The notes: a model not told the origin generated them from the letters alone. Numbered from the stretch's first letter, positions 52,265 through 61,093 are shown. The stretch is DNA of 64,000 nt from Ascidiaceihabitans sp034111945 (GCA_047626725.1 JBLHSG010000013.1:50960-114959); one strand, 5' to 3'. Translations and numbers: made by a program.

Positions 52265-53259
52265 CTGGTAACAACCGGAATACAATCTGCCTTTTTCGCC
52301 AGCAAAGCTGAACAGAAACGGCGTGCGTCGCTTAGGTCTTCGAACCCGAGGGCGCGCAGACGATAGAACGTTCGACCACCGCTTTTTGCCTTTTGAACGA
52401 TGCGGGATTTGCCGTACAAAAAGTCGCCAAAACGACCCTCAAGCTTGCCCCACTGTTCACGTGCGACTTCGGCGCTGTCAAAGGCACCAAGCTGCACAAG
52501 GCGCGTACCGGCAGGCAGGCTGGCCGCATCAATTTCGTTTGTCGCAACCGCTGCAGGGGCCGAAACCGGAACCACAACTGACGGCGCATTTGCAGGGCGC
52601 AAAAGCGGGCGCAACGAGCGTTTGATGCCAGGCCCGCGCAGCACTGCGTTTGTGGCAACCACAGCTGTTGGCATCGCCTCGGTTGAGGGGGTAATTGCCG
52701 CGACAACTTTAGGCGCTGTGTCCGTTTCATCAGCAACGATGCGCTGTGATCCGGCTGTCAGTTGCGCCACCAAATCTTCGACCGAACCGGCCTGCAATGC
52801 ACCGGCCACATCAATGTTTTGGTCAATATTAGACGCAGGGTTCAGGGCCGCAGGCTGTTGCACAGGTGCCACCATTCCTACGGGAATTGGCATATCCTCT
52901 TGCGTCAATGCGACGGGTTTTGGAGCCAAAGTCAGCCGGTCAACCGGCGCTTGGGCAACGCCGCCCGCAGCAACAGCATTCACCGACAGCCCTTGATTTA
53001 GCGCCAGTTGGCCACCGGGTTCTTGGGGGCGAACACGCATTTCACCAGCGGCCGCCTGGACCACCGGAATGCCTGACACGTCGCGTACCATCAGCTTGTA
53101 ACCCCACACGCCAACGCTGGCGATCAGGGCAACTGAAATACCCGCTGCAATCAAATTAGTAATGTTTGTCAAAGGGTTAGCCGCGCCATTTTGCGCGCCA
53201 ACACCAGCCGTCGCATAGACCGGGGACCCCATACCTTGGGTGAAAGGAAAGTCTGCCAT
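52261..53259 (-). CDS. SPOR domain protein
   Basis: A 332-residue protein with one transmembrane helix (about residues 33-52, LIAAGISVALIASVGVWGYK), a long low-complexity periplasmic linker rich in Ala, Pro and Val (about 60-250), and a C-terminal SPOR domain (about 250-332: RLVQLGAFDSAEVAREQW, FYRLRALGFEDLSDARRFCSAL). SPOR domains bind glycan strands stripped of peptides at the division septum. It lies between argS and nagZ in an unbroken minus-strand row, common in Rhodobacterales. Confidence 0.9.
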   Translation of the reverse strand: MADFPFTQGMGSPVYATAGVGAQNGAANPLTNITNLIAAGISVALIASVGVWGYKLMVRDVSGIPVVQAAAGEMRVRPQEPGGQLALNQGLSVNAVAAGGVAQAPVDRLTLAPKPVALTQEDMPIPVGMVAPVQQPAALNPASNIDQNIDVAGALQAGSVEDLVAQLTAGSQRIVADETDTAPKVVAAITPSTEAMPTAVVATNAVLRGPGIKRSLRPLLRPANAPSVVVPVSAPAAVATNEIDAASLPAGTRLVQLGAFDSAEVAREQWGKLEGRFGDFLYGKSRIVQKAKSGGRTFYRLRALGFEDLSDARRFCSALLAKKADCIPVVTR

Positions 53260-53335
53260 TTTTGCCTCGTTGCCCGCTTGGATACATTGTCCGTGGGGTC
53301 ATCTGTACGGTTGCCTGTGCAGCCGAGGCGGTTTT

Positions 53336-55078
53336 TTAACGCATCTCTTCGGCTGGCTCTACACCCAAGATACCAAGGCCCGCAGCTATTACAACCGCTG
53401 CTGCACGTGCGAGGGCGATTTTTGCCTGCGAGGTTTTTGGATCGCCTTGCAAGAAGCGCAAAGCAGGCAATTCATTGCCGCGGTTCCACAGCCCGTGAAA
53501 TTCACCAGCAAGTTCATAAAGGTAGAACGCGATGCGGTGCGGTTCATTTGTGCGCGCAGCATTTTCGACCAGACGTGGCCATTCTGCAAGTTTGGCCGCC
53601 AGCGCCAATTCCGCCTCGTGATCCAGCAGGCTTAAATCCGCCTTTGCGAGGGTCGCATCATCAACTGCAACGCCTGCCTCTATCGCTTTGCGCAAAACCG
53701 AATTTACCCGGGCATGGGCGTATTGAACGTAAAACACAGGATTGTCGCGCGACTGTTCCAGCACTTTGTCGAAATCAAAATCAAGCGTGGCATCGTTTTT
53801 ACGCATCAGCATCACAAAACGCGTCACGTCAGGGCCAACTTGTTCCACCAAATCGCGCAGGGTCACAAACGTCCCTGCCCGCTTGGACATCTTGAAGGGT
53901 TCGCCGTTTTTGAACAGCTTCACCAGCTCTGTCAGTTTGATGTCCAACGGCACTTTGCCCTCGGACAGCGCGCTCACTGCCGCCTTCATCCGTTTAACAT
54001 AACCGCCGTGATCAGAGCCAAAGACGTCGATCAACATGTCAAATCCGCGCTGCACTTTGTCATAGTGGTATGCGATGTCGGGCGCGAAATAGGTCCAAGC
54101 ACCGTCTGATTTTTTGACAGGCCGGTCCACATCGTCGCCGTGATCGGTGGATTTGAACAAGGTTTGCTCGCGCGGTTCCCAGTCTTCCAGCTTTTTACCT
54201 TTTGGCGGCTCAAGCACACCTTGATAAATCAGGCCTTTGTCATCCAAAGATTTGATCGCGCTTTCGATCAAGCCAGAGCCGTAAAGCGATTTCTCGGAAA
54301 AGAAATTGTCCATCTTGATGCCGAGCAGGCCCAGATCGGCGCGGATCATATCCATCATCGCACCGGTCGAAAATTCGCGCACGTCTTGCAGCCAGAATTG
54401 TTCGCCCTTGTCGACATAGGCATCGCCGACTTTGGCCTTTAGCGCCTTGCCGGTTTCGATCAGATAGTCGCCAGGATACGTACCTTCGGGAAACGCGACC
54501 TCTTGGCCGTGGGCCTCAAGATAGCGCAAATAAACAGACCGCGCCAAGGTGTCGACCTGCCCGCCGCCGTCGTTAATGTAGTATTCGCGCGTCACATCGT
54601 AGCCGACAAAATCCAGCAAAGACGCAAGTGCATCACCAAAAACTGCGCCGCGCGTGTGCCCGACGTGCAATGGGCCAGTCGGGTTGGCGGACACATATTC
54701 CACCATGACTTTTTTGTCCTGCCCCAGTGCGGAGCGACCAAAATCTGTACCAGCGGTCAGCGCTTGTGCCACGACATCTTGCCAAACCGCAGGATCAAGG
54801 CGCAGATTCAAAAACCCCGGGCCCGCAACATCAGCACTGCGAATGCGCGCATCGTTCACCAGCAATGGCGCTAGAATGTCCGCAATATCGCGCGGTTTCA
54901 TGCCTGCGGGTTTGGCCAGAACCATCGCCGCATTGGTCGCCATATCACCATGTGACGCATCGCGCGGTGGTTCCACAGCAACGTTGTCAAAGGTCAGGCC
55001 CTCGGGCAATTGCCCCGCCTTTACCATCGCGTTTAACGCGTCGATCACTTGCACACGGATGTCGGCAAACAGGTTCAT
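53336..55078 (-). CDS. argS: Arginyl-tRNA synthetase
   Basis: A 580-residue class Ia synthetase. The N-terminal Arg-tRNA D-loop domain (about 1-110) is followed by VSANPTGPLHVGHTRGAVFGD, with HVGH as the HIGH motif. KMSKS appears as FKMSKRAGTFV (about 380). The C-terminal anticodon-binding DALR domain ends in SQAKIALARAAAVVIAAGLGILGVE (partly invariant). AACCTG-type ribosome site is weak. First gene upstream of the SPOR-nagZ-scpAB row; dgt lies 52 bases before it on the same strand. Confidence 0.97.
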   Translation of the reverse strand: MNLFADIRVQVIDALNAMVKAGQLPEGLTFDNVAVEPPRDASHGDMATNAAMVLAKPAGMKPRDIADILAPLLVNDARIRSADVAGPGFLNLRLDPAVWQDVVAQALTAGTDFGRSALGQDKKVMVEYVSANPTGPLHVGHTRGAVFGDALASLLDFVGYDVTREYYINDGGGQVDTLARSVYLRYLEAHGQEVAFPEGTYPGDYLIETGKALKAKVGDAYVDKGEQFWLQDVREFSTGAMMDMIRADLGLLGIKMDNFFSEKSLYGSGLIESAIKSLDDKGLIYQGVLEPPKGKKLEDWEPREQTLFKSTDHGDDVDRPVKKSDGAWTYFAPDIAYHYDKVQRGFDMLIDVFGSDHGGYVKRMKAAVSALSEGKVPLDIKLTELVKLFKNGEPFKMSKRAGTFVTLRDLVEQVGPDVTRFVMLMRKNDATLDFDFDKVLEQSRDNPVFYVQYAHARVNSVLRKAIEAGVAVDDATLAKADLSLLDHEAELALAAKLAEWPRLVENAARTNEPHRIAFYLYELAGEFHGLWNRGNELPALRFLQGDPKTSQAKIALARAAAVVIAAGLGILGVEPAEEMR

Positions 55079-55130
55079 CTTTTTGGTCCTATATCGAGTT
55101 ATCGCGGTCTTACCACGCTACAAGGCGGCG

Positions 55131-56270
55131 TCAATCATTGGCGAAAATACGCGCGTGTTCCTGCAACGCAAATCGGTCGGTCATACCAGAGATATAATCA
55201 GAAACGCGGCGCGCAATTGCGGTTTTGTCGGCGCCTGTCAGTTCGGCCTGCCATTCAGCGGGCAGTTGTGCCGGATCGTTTAAAAACAGCGGAAACAGCG
55301 CGTGGATCACCTGTGTGACCTCGGCGCGTTTTTCCATAACAGACGGTGCGCGGTACATTTGTGTGAACAAGAATTTGCGGATTACCTGCAGATCATCCCA
55401 CAACTTGTCCGAAAATCCGATCACAGGTCGGCCCAGATGCCGCACGTCTTCGACGCTGCTCACACCACTGTGCGCCAATAACCCGCGCGAGGTCACGATC
55501 ACATCACTGACCATTACACCAAACACACGGCGCAAGGCCTCGTGACGACGTTTGTGCAAATCCAGACCGGGATATTTTGTATCGACTTCGGCGTAAGCGG
55601 CCCCAACCATCGGCAAGGCAGCCACGTCATCATCGGTAAACAAACCCGCGCGCAAACCGTCGTGCATGTCGTGATTGTTATAGGCGATATCGTCAGACAG
55701 GGCCGCAACTTGGGCCTCGGCACTGGCATGGGTCGCCAATTCCAGATCATGTTGCGCGTCATATTCGGCCAACGCATAGGGCAAATCCCCCAGCACCGGA
55801 CCATTATGTTTCGCGATCCCTTCCAAACATTCCCACGTCAGGTTTAGCCCGTCAAAATCGGCGTAATGGCGTTCTAAATCGGTGACAATCTTGATCGCTT
55901 GGGCGTTGTGATCAAAGCCACCGTAGGGCGCCATCAATTCGGCCAGCGCGTCCTCTCCGGTGTGACCAAACGGCGGATGACCCAGATCATGCGCAAGGGC
56001 GACCGCCTCTGTCAGTTCGCCGTTCAGGCCCAAAGCACCGGAAATTGTACGTGCAACTTGCGCCACTTCGATCGAATGGGTCAGGCGCGTGCGGTAATAA
56101 TCCCCCTCGTGTTCGACAAACACTTGGGTTTTGTGTTTCAGCCGGCGAAACGCGCTGGCGTGAATGATCCGGTCGCGGTCGCGCTGAAAGCACGTGCGAA
56201 AACTCATCTCCTCCTCGATCATGCGCCGTCCCCGCGCGCGATCAGGATTGGATGCAAATGATGCCTGCAT
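55131..56270 (-). CDS. dgt: dGTP triphosphohydrolase-like HD protein
   Basis: A 379-residue HD-superfamily phosphohydrolase that splits dNTPs to nucleosides and triphosphate, keeping dNTP pools in check. The metal-binding HD motif is ALAHDLGHPPFGHTGEDAL (about residue 92), with earlier histidine in TRLTHSIEVAQVARTI and later LSDDIAYNNHD. Start and length fit the deoxyguanosinetriphosphate triphosphohydrolase-like subgroup. It heads the dgt-argS-SPOR-nagZ-scpA-scpB row and is divergent from erpA with a 96-bp gap. Confidence 0.94.
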   Translation of the reverse strand: MQASFASNPDRARGRRMIEEEMSFRTCFQRDRDRIIHASAFRRLKHKTQVFVEHEGDYYRTRLTHSIEVAQVARTISGALGLNGELTEAVALAHDLGHPPFGHTGEDALAELMAPYGGFDHNAQAIKIVTDLERHYADFDGLNLTWECLEGIAKHNGPVLGDLPYALAEYDAQHDLELATHASAEAQVAALSDDIAYNNHDMHDGLRAGLFTDDDVAALPMVGAAYAEVDTKYPGLDLHKRRHEALRRVFGVMVSDVIVTSRGLLAHSGVSSVEDVRHLGRPVIGFSDKLWDDLQVIRKFLFTQMYRAPSVMEKRAEVTQVIHALFPLFLNDPAQLPAEWQAELTGADKTAIARRVSDYISGMTDRFALQEHARIFAND

Positions 56271-56366
56271 TTTCGTGGCGATCCTTGTGGCCTGTCCTAT
56301 CCACCTCTATATTGCACAGACGGGTTCAATGAAACCGCCCGCCAGTTTTAATCCGGAGCATAAACG

Positions 56367-56690
56367 ATGAATTTGCCACCCAAAGTGACATCACGCGCGT
56401 TTGAACGTCTGGCCGAAATCGGCGCTGCCAGTGATGGGCAAGCCTTGCGCGTCGCAGTAGAGGGCGGCGGGTGTTCCGGTTTTCAGTACGAAATCGCGCT
56501 GGACGCTCCAAAAGATGACGATCTGATTTTGGAAAGCGGCGGCGAAAAAGTCGTGGTGGATTCAGTGTCTTTGCCGTTCTTGGCCAACGCCGTTATCGAC
56601 TTTTCAGAAGAACTGATTGGCGCGCGGTTTGTGATCGAAAACCCGAACGCGACCAGCGCTTGTGGATGCGGAACTTCGTTTTCGATGTAA
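56367..56690 (+). CDS. erpA: A-type iron-sulfur cluster carrier
   Basis: A 107-residue HesB/IscA family protein that receives Fe-S clusters from a scaffold and passes them to apo-enzymes. The three cysteines are in GGGCSGFQYEI (about residue 35) and the C-terminal SACGCGTSF, in the invariant Cys-x(n)-Cys-Gly-Cys spacing. The symbol erpA is chosen by resemblance; IscA cannot be excluded. The neighbouring dgt divergence is typical for this group. Confidence 0.9.
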   Translation: MNLPPKVTSRAFERLAEIGAASDGQALRVAVEGGGCSGFQYEIALDAPKDDDLILESGGEKVVVDSVSLPFLANAVIDFSEELIGARFVIENPNATSACGCGTSFSM

Positions 56691-56694
56691 GGGG

Positions 56695-57756
56695 TTAGCC
56701 TGCGACGTTCATGCGGCTAAAACCTTCGAAAAACGCCTCGAAATCTGTGGAAGATTGCTGCGCTGCGCGCAAAATATCGCCCTCTTCTGCGCTGACTGAC
56801 TGCTCAACAACACGCTGCATTCGCGACCAATCAGAATTGCGTGCATCCCGCATCTGATACAGACAGGCCGACATATTGCGCAGTGGTCCAACTACATGAT
56901 TTTTGCGCTCAAATCGAACCGGACCCGCGGGAATTGGCGCATGTAAAACCGGTCGTTTCGCACATATCGCCATCCAGTTTGCCACAAAATATTCGTGATA
57001 TTGATCAGCCGAGGGCATGGTTTTCGCCTCGATTGCGGTAAATTCCGCAAGGCATTCAGTCACGTTATCCTCCCAAATTTGACTGGGCTGATGGCCCGCA
57101 AATCGCAAAGCGATGCAAACCTCAGCTAGTAAATCGGTGTTTTGGTCAAGATAAGCGAGGATTCCAGCAAATTGCAGCGACTGCACCGCGGCCACGCTTA
57201 ACTGCGGGTCTTTGCGCCCGTATTCGGACAGGTAAAACACGATGTGGGTCAATTCATAAGCGGCTTTTTTATTTGGCACCGCGAACGTTTCACTGCGCCC
57301 GATGAATTGATGCAAACGATCATTCAGGCCCGCATCATCCAACATCACACTACGACGCGCGAGCAATCGCCGCGCTTCGCCACGTTGTAAATCCGACAAT
57401 TCGGCATCTGCCAGCCCCTGTTCAGCCACCCAATTACACAGGATTTCGCCCAGATCGCCCCCCAATCCCAGGTCCTCAAGGTCCAGACAAATCGACAGCA
57501 AAAACCGGTAGTATTGTGGAAAGAACGACAACCGATCCGGCAACGTCTGGTAAAATTTTCCCAATGGTTCCAGCGTATTATCCCCTAGTACCGTTCCCGA
57601 ACATTCCAGAATATTCAACAGTTCCGCGTTTTCTTTCAGCCAGAATACATCGCCGGGCCCCCGCCTTTGTGTGGCAAAATTCGAAATCAATTCATGTGCT
57701 TGGTCTTGAAACCCAAGCCGACGTTGCGGCGCGCTAAATGCGATTATGTTGTTCAT
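56695..57756 (-). CDS. 353-residue protein of unknown function beside a repeat peptide
   Basis: No catalytic motif is recognised. The protein is soluble and largely helical; a conserved-looking core lies around ENAELLNILECSGTVLGDN (residues about 43-60) and YELTHIVFYLSEYGRKDPQL (about 165-185), and an EVCIALRFAGHQ stretch near residue 213. It may belong to the DUF6902 family (from memory, unverified). The gene is 45 bases downstream of a 72-residue peptide gene on the same strand, so they are likely one transcript, and erpA stops four bases past its end on the other strand. Function could be processing, binding or regulation of the peptide. Confidence 0.65.
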   Translation of the reverse strand: MNNIIAFSAPQRRLGFQDQAHELISNFATQRRGPGDVFWLKENAELLNILECSGTVLGDNTLEPLGKFYQTLPDRLSFFPQYYRFLLSICLDLEDLGLGGDLGEILCNWVAEQGLADAELSDLQRGEARRLLARRSVMLDDAGLNDRLHQFIGRSETFAVPNKKAAYELTHIVFYLSEYGRKDPQLSVAAVQSLQFAGILAYLDQNTDLLAEVCIALRFAGHQPSQIWEDNVTECLAEFTAIEAKTMPSADQYHEYFVANWMAICAKRPVLHAPIPAGPVRFERKNHVVGPLRNMSACLYQMRDARNSDWSRMQRVVEQSVSAEEGDILRAAQQSSTDFEAFFEGFSRMNVAG

Positions 57757-57801
57757 CGTTTCAACCTTTTTGTCGTGAATTCAGCGCGCCGCATCTGCTC
57801 T

Positions 57802-58020
57802 TTAGGAACCAGAAGAGAACATGTGCGTGCCGTCGCCAGCATCAGTCCGCGTGCTCATCGTTGGTGCGGATCCGGACGAAAACGCGCCGCTGGCATCCCC
57901 GCTGATCATGTCGCTATGTGTCGGCGCAGAGCTGGTGGAAAACAGATTTACGTGGTCGCCTGTGAACATATCCATGTCAGACATTTCAGTGCTCAAGATT
58001 TCTTTGCGAAGTGCAGTCAT
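57802..58020 (-). CDS. 72-residue peptide with 20-residue internal repeat
   Basis: A small acidic Ser/Thr/Gly/Asp/Met-rich protein. After an N-terminal segment (MTALRKEILSTEMSDMD) come three related units: FTGDHVNLFSTSSAPT, ISGDASGAFSSGSAPT, and GDGTHMFSSGS at the very end. The common pattern is GDxxxxFSxxSAPT, with a 20-residue step between the first two. Cysteines are absent, as is any signal peptide. It may match DUF6749 (from memory, unverified). The ribosome site is weak (GGGA nine bases away). It shares a likely transcript with the 353-residue gene and lies beside a DnaA/CtrA-rich intergenic region. Confidence 0.6.
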   Translation of the reverse strand: MTALRKEILSTEMSDMDMFTGDHVNLFSTSSAPTHSDMISGDASGAFSSGSAPTMSTRTDAGDGTHMFSSGS

Positions 58021-58118
58021 TTTTGAAGTCCCATTTCAATTGCTTCGGAGACTTCAGCCTGACGCACAACTGCCGCATCTTGACAGACGCGACAGGACTG
58101 TCGGTGGGATTTTCAAAT

Positions 58119-58265
58119 TTATCCACATGGGGACTGGCCGCTAAATACTTGATAAAAAATCGATATAAATTGTAGAAAAATTCAAATTAAATTTTATCCA
58201 CAAGGCAAATTCTATTTCAAACTACCCAGAAACAGCTAGCCCTTAACGCGGCCTTAACGGGAATC
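58119..58265. promoter_or_regulatory. Cluster of DnaA boxes, CtrA box and GANTC site in AT-rich DNA
   Basis: Perfect DnaA boxes TTATCCACA occur at 58119-58127 and 58194-58202 in the same orientation, 75 bases apart. Between them the DNA is strongly AT-rich (about 58141-58200), unlike the surrounding genes. A perfect CtrA site TTAA-N7-TTAAC lies at 58243-58258, followed by GAATC (a CcrM GANTC site) at 58261-58265. The 370-bp gap separates the repeat peptide gene (minus) from xth (plus). This could be a replication origin or a cell-cycle promoter. Confidence 0.6.
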
Positions 58266-58390
58266 AGAATGATTAACTCCTCTGGGGAAAACTCTTGATT
58301 TCGATGCAAACGATCACGCCAAACCACCACGCCCCTTGCCCGCAGCCACTGCTTAAGCGATAGCTGAGGGGATGATTTCCGGAGGCCCTT

Positions 58391-59200
58391 ATGAAAATCG
58401 CAACGTTCAACATCAACGGTATCAAAGCCCGCATTAACGCCCTGCCCGAATGGCTGGACGAAGCGCAGCCAGACGTGGCCTTGTTGCAAGAAATCAAATC
58501 CGTCGACGAAGGGTTCCCGCGCGAGATTTTCGAAGAACGTGGCTACAATGTTGAAACCCACGGTCAAAAGTCATTCAACGGCGTTGCGATCCTGTCCAAA
58601 CTGCCGCTCGAAGACGTCACGCGCGGTCTGCCCGGCGATAACAGCGACGAACAGGCACGCTACATCGAGGCCACAGTTGTCGGCGAACGCGATGCCTTGC
58701 GAGTTTGTGGATTGTACCTACCAAACGGTAATCCGGTCGAATTGGACGCCTCAGGTGTGCCGGTCGCGGGTGGAAAATACGCGTATAAGTTGGCGTGGAT
58801 GGCCCGCCTAAAGGCCCGCGCGCAAGCATTATTGGCCGAAGAAACCACGTTTTTGATGGCTGGCGATTACAACATCATCCCACAACCCGAAGACGCCGCG
58901 CGCCCGGATGCATGGGTTGAGGACGCATTATTTCGCCCCGAAAGCCGCCGCGCCTACCGCGAATTACTGAACCTTGGGCTGACTGAAGCCTTCCGTGCCC
59001 GCGACCAACGCCCCGAACAATATTCGTTCTGGGATTATCAAGCCGGAGCCTGGAATCGCAACGATGGCATCCGCATCGACCACTTTTTGATGAGCCCCGC
59101 CTGCGCTGACATGATGACAGATTGTGGCATCGACAAAGACATCCGCGCGCGCGAAAAACCGTCTGACCACGTGCCGGTTTGGGTCAATTTGGATATCTAA
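58391..59200 (+). CDS. xth: Exodeoxyribonuclease III
   Basis: A 269-residue AP endonuclease/3'-exonuclease of base-excision repair. Active-site motifs are KIATFNINGIKARI with the conserved Asn, ALLQEIKSVDE with the metal-binding Glu (about residue 34), AGDYNIIP (about 155) and SDHVPVWV with the catalytic Asp-His pair at the C-terminus. GGAGG (58380-58384) lies six bases before the ATG. Single gene, ending 57 bases before the convergent flavin monooxygenase. Confidence 0.96.
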   Translation: MKIATFNINGIKARINALPEWLDEAQPDVALLQEIKSVDEGFPREIFEERGYNVETHGQKSFNGVAILSKLPLEDVTRGLPGDNSDEQARYIEATVVGERDALRVCGLYLPNGNPVELDASGVPVAGGKYAYKLAWMARLKARAQALLAEETTFLMAGDYNIIPQPEDAARPDAWVEDALFRPESRRAYRELLNLGLTEAFRARDQRPEQYSFWDYQAGAWNRNDGIRIDHFLMSPACADMMTDCGIDKDIRAREKPSDHVPVWVNLDI

Positions 59201-59232
59201 CGCCTGCCCCAAGCACCCATTAAATATGGAAT

Positions 59233-59248
59233 GCCCGCGACAGCGGGC
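59233..59248. terminator. Hairpin between convergent xth and monooxygenase
   Basis: A perfect 6-bp stem GCCCGC/GCGGGC with loop GACA lies 32 bases past the xth stop and 10 bases before the convergent gene's stop. GCCTTTGG follows on the plus strand, so the U-run is poor; it may still assist termination for xth. Confidence 0.5.
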
Positions 59249-59257
59249 GCCTTTGGA

Positions 59258-60421
59258 TCAGTCCGTCACGTCATAGCGATACAGCCAATCAAACGGTTTG
59301 ATCATCAGGCTTGGCGCAAACCGACTGCCCAATCGCATCACAGTGTGCGCGCCAAACCGCACAGGTCCATGCCGCAAATGATACCGCCATGCATTGCCGT
59401 TTGCGGTTTTGATCACACGGGACACGCGCGCGCGGCGTATATTTTCATAGGAAGTTAGTGCTGCGTCGCCTGAATGCGCCATTAAACTGCGCCCCAAAGC
59501 CCACGCATCCTCGAGCGCCATATTCGCCCCCTGCGCCAAAAACGGCAGTGTCGGATGGGCCGCGTCGCCAACCAAAACAACGCCCTTTTGCCCCCAAACC
59601 TGCGCCACGGGATGCCGGAACAGGCCCCAAACCGACACATCTGTTACAGCATTGAGCACCTGCGCGGCCGGACCTTCGAATTGCGAAAAACGGTTGCGCA
59701 GTTCTGAGGGGTCGCCTGCGTGGTTCCAGCCTTCATCGCTCCAATCGTCGCGTTCTTCGACGGCGACAAGGTTCAAAAATGCGGATCCGCGGATCGGATA
59801 GCTGACAATGTGCTGGCCGGGTGCCATGTAAACCCGCGCTTCGGGGCTTTGGTCGATGATGTTTGGCACAACTGCGCGCCATGCCACTTGTTTGGTGAAA
59901 AACGCGGAACTTTGCGGATTTAGAACGCCGCGCGCCACAGAATGCACGCCGTCTGCGGCCACGATCAACTCTGCGCGCCTGCTTGTTCCATCGCTAAGGC
60001 GGACTTCGGGCAGATCGCCGGGCACCACGTCTGTGACCCGCGCACCGAGTACAATTTCGACACCTGCGCGCCGCGCGGCCCCTTTTAACGCGTCCAATAG
60101 ATCGGCGCGGTGCACAAAGTAATAGTGTTGATCGGGTGCCAGTCGGGCCATATCCAGCCGCGCAACTTCGCCCGCGCGGCGGTAATCACGCAACGATACT
60201 GCATTTGCACGCACGCTGCCGCAGGATTTCAAATCAGCCTCTAGGCCCAAAGCGCGCAAAACCACCAAACCATTGGGGCTGATTTGCAGGCCCGCGCCAA
60301 CCTCGAGCAATGCGTCTGCCTGTTCCAAAACCGTCACCGACGCGCCTGTGCGCCCCAGCACGGCGGCCGTGGCCAAACCTGCGATCCCGCCCCCGATCAC
60401 AATTGCGCTGCGTATCGTCAT
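59258..60421 (-). CDS. FAD-dependent monooxygenase (salicylate hydroxylase-like)
   Basis: A 387-residue class A flavoprotein hydroxylase. The FAD motif VIGGGIAGLATAAVLGRTGASVTVLE opens the protein (only its glycines are invariant), the DG motif for FAD/NADPH is DGVHSVARG (about residue 152), and the second FAD site GDAAHPTLPFLAQGANMALED is near 290. The single-component type hydroxylates aromatic acids or salicylate-like compounds with NADPH; no degradation genes surround it. ATG 60421 is used; an in-frame TTG upstream was not. Confidence 0.87.
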   Translation of the reverse strand: MTIRSAIVIGGGIAGLATAAVLGRTGASVTVLEQADALLEVGAGLQISPNGLVVLRALGLEADLKSCGSVRANAVSLRDYRRAGEVARLDMARLAPDQHYYFVHRADLLDALKGAARRAGVEIVLGARVTDVVPGDLPEVRLSDGTSRRAELIVAADGVHSVARGVLNPQSSAFFTKQVAWRAVVPNIIDQSPEARVYMAPGQHIVSYPIRGSAFLNLVAVEERDDWSDEGWNHAGDPSELRNRFSQFEGPAAQVLNAVTDVSVWGLFRHPVAQVWGQKGVVLVGDAAHPTLPFLAQGANMALEDAWALGRSLMAHSGDAALTSYENIRRARVSRVIKTANGNAWRYHLRHGPVRFGAHTVMRLGSRFAPSLMIKPFDWLYRYDVTD

Positions 60422-60434
60422 ATCATCATCCAAC

Positions 60435-60469
60435 AAAAAGGGCGCGCCAAGGTTTCCCCTAACGCGCCC
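60435..60469 (-). terminator. Rho-independent terminator of dksA
   Basis: On the minus strand the arms GGGCGCG and CGCGCCC (7 bp) are followed by TTTTT. It begins 28 bases past the dksA stop and ends 14 bases before the start of the monooxygenase gene, so dksA is transcribed apart from it. Confidence 0.75.
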
Positions 60470-60496
60470 GAATTCAGTGAGTTTTTCACGTCAAAA

Positions 60497-60919
60497 TCAA
60501 TCGTCGCGGTGTACTTTTTCGCGGCGCTCGTGGCGTTCTTGCGCCTCAAGGCTCATCGTGGCGATTGGCCGTGCATCAAGACGCTTTAGCGAAATCGGCT
60601 CGCCTGTGACGCCACAATACCCAAATTCGTCTTCGTCGATGCGGCGCAGGGCGGCATCGATCTTGGACACCAGCTTGCGCTGACGGTCCTCTGTGCGCAA
60701 TTCTAATGCGCGGTCGGTTTCCTCGGATGCGCGATCGTTCACATCTGGAATGTTACGTGTGCCATCTTGCAATGCTTCGATGGTGTCACGCGTACCGGCC
60801 TGCAATTCTGATTTCCAGTTTATCAGCTTACGACGGAAATATTCCGTCTGGCGTTCATTCATAAACGGTTCATCATCAGCCGGTCGATAGTCGTCCGGCA
60901 AGAATACTTCCTGCTTCAT
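60497..60919 (-). CDS. dksA: RNA polymerase-binding transcription factor DksA
   Basis: A 140-residue protein that inserts a coiled coil into the RNA polymerase secondary channel and works with ppGpp. The coiled coil covers residues about 25-90 (FRRKLINWKSELQAG, then RQRKLVSKIDAALRR); its acidic tip is near IPDVNDRASEETDRA. The C-terminal zinc finger is degenerate: YCGVTGEPISLKRL, then DARPIATMSLEAQERHE, so only one of the four zinc cysteines remains, as in other alphaproteobacterial DksA. AGGGG lies nine bases before the ATG. Confidence 0.93.
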   Translation of the reverse strand: MKQEVFLPDDYRPADDEPFMNERQTEYFRRKLINWKSELQAGTRDTIEALQDGTRNIPDVNDRASEETDRALELRTEDRQRKLVSKIDAALRRIDEDEFGYCGVTGEPISLKRLDARPIATMSLEAQERHERREKVHRDD

Positions 60920-61093
60920 GTTGTTCCCCTCGCTACGGCGTGCGTTTGTCATGCTGGCTTCCTTACATTCAAAACGGGCTGCCCCCTGACGCCGCGTTTA
61001 ACGCAGCGTTTGGGAATTGTCACTACACAATCCCGCTCGAATTAGGCTAAAGACTTGTGCAATCAAGATGCGCCAAAACGAGGGAAAATAGAC

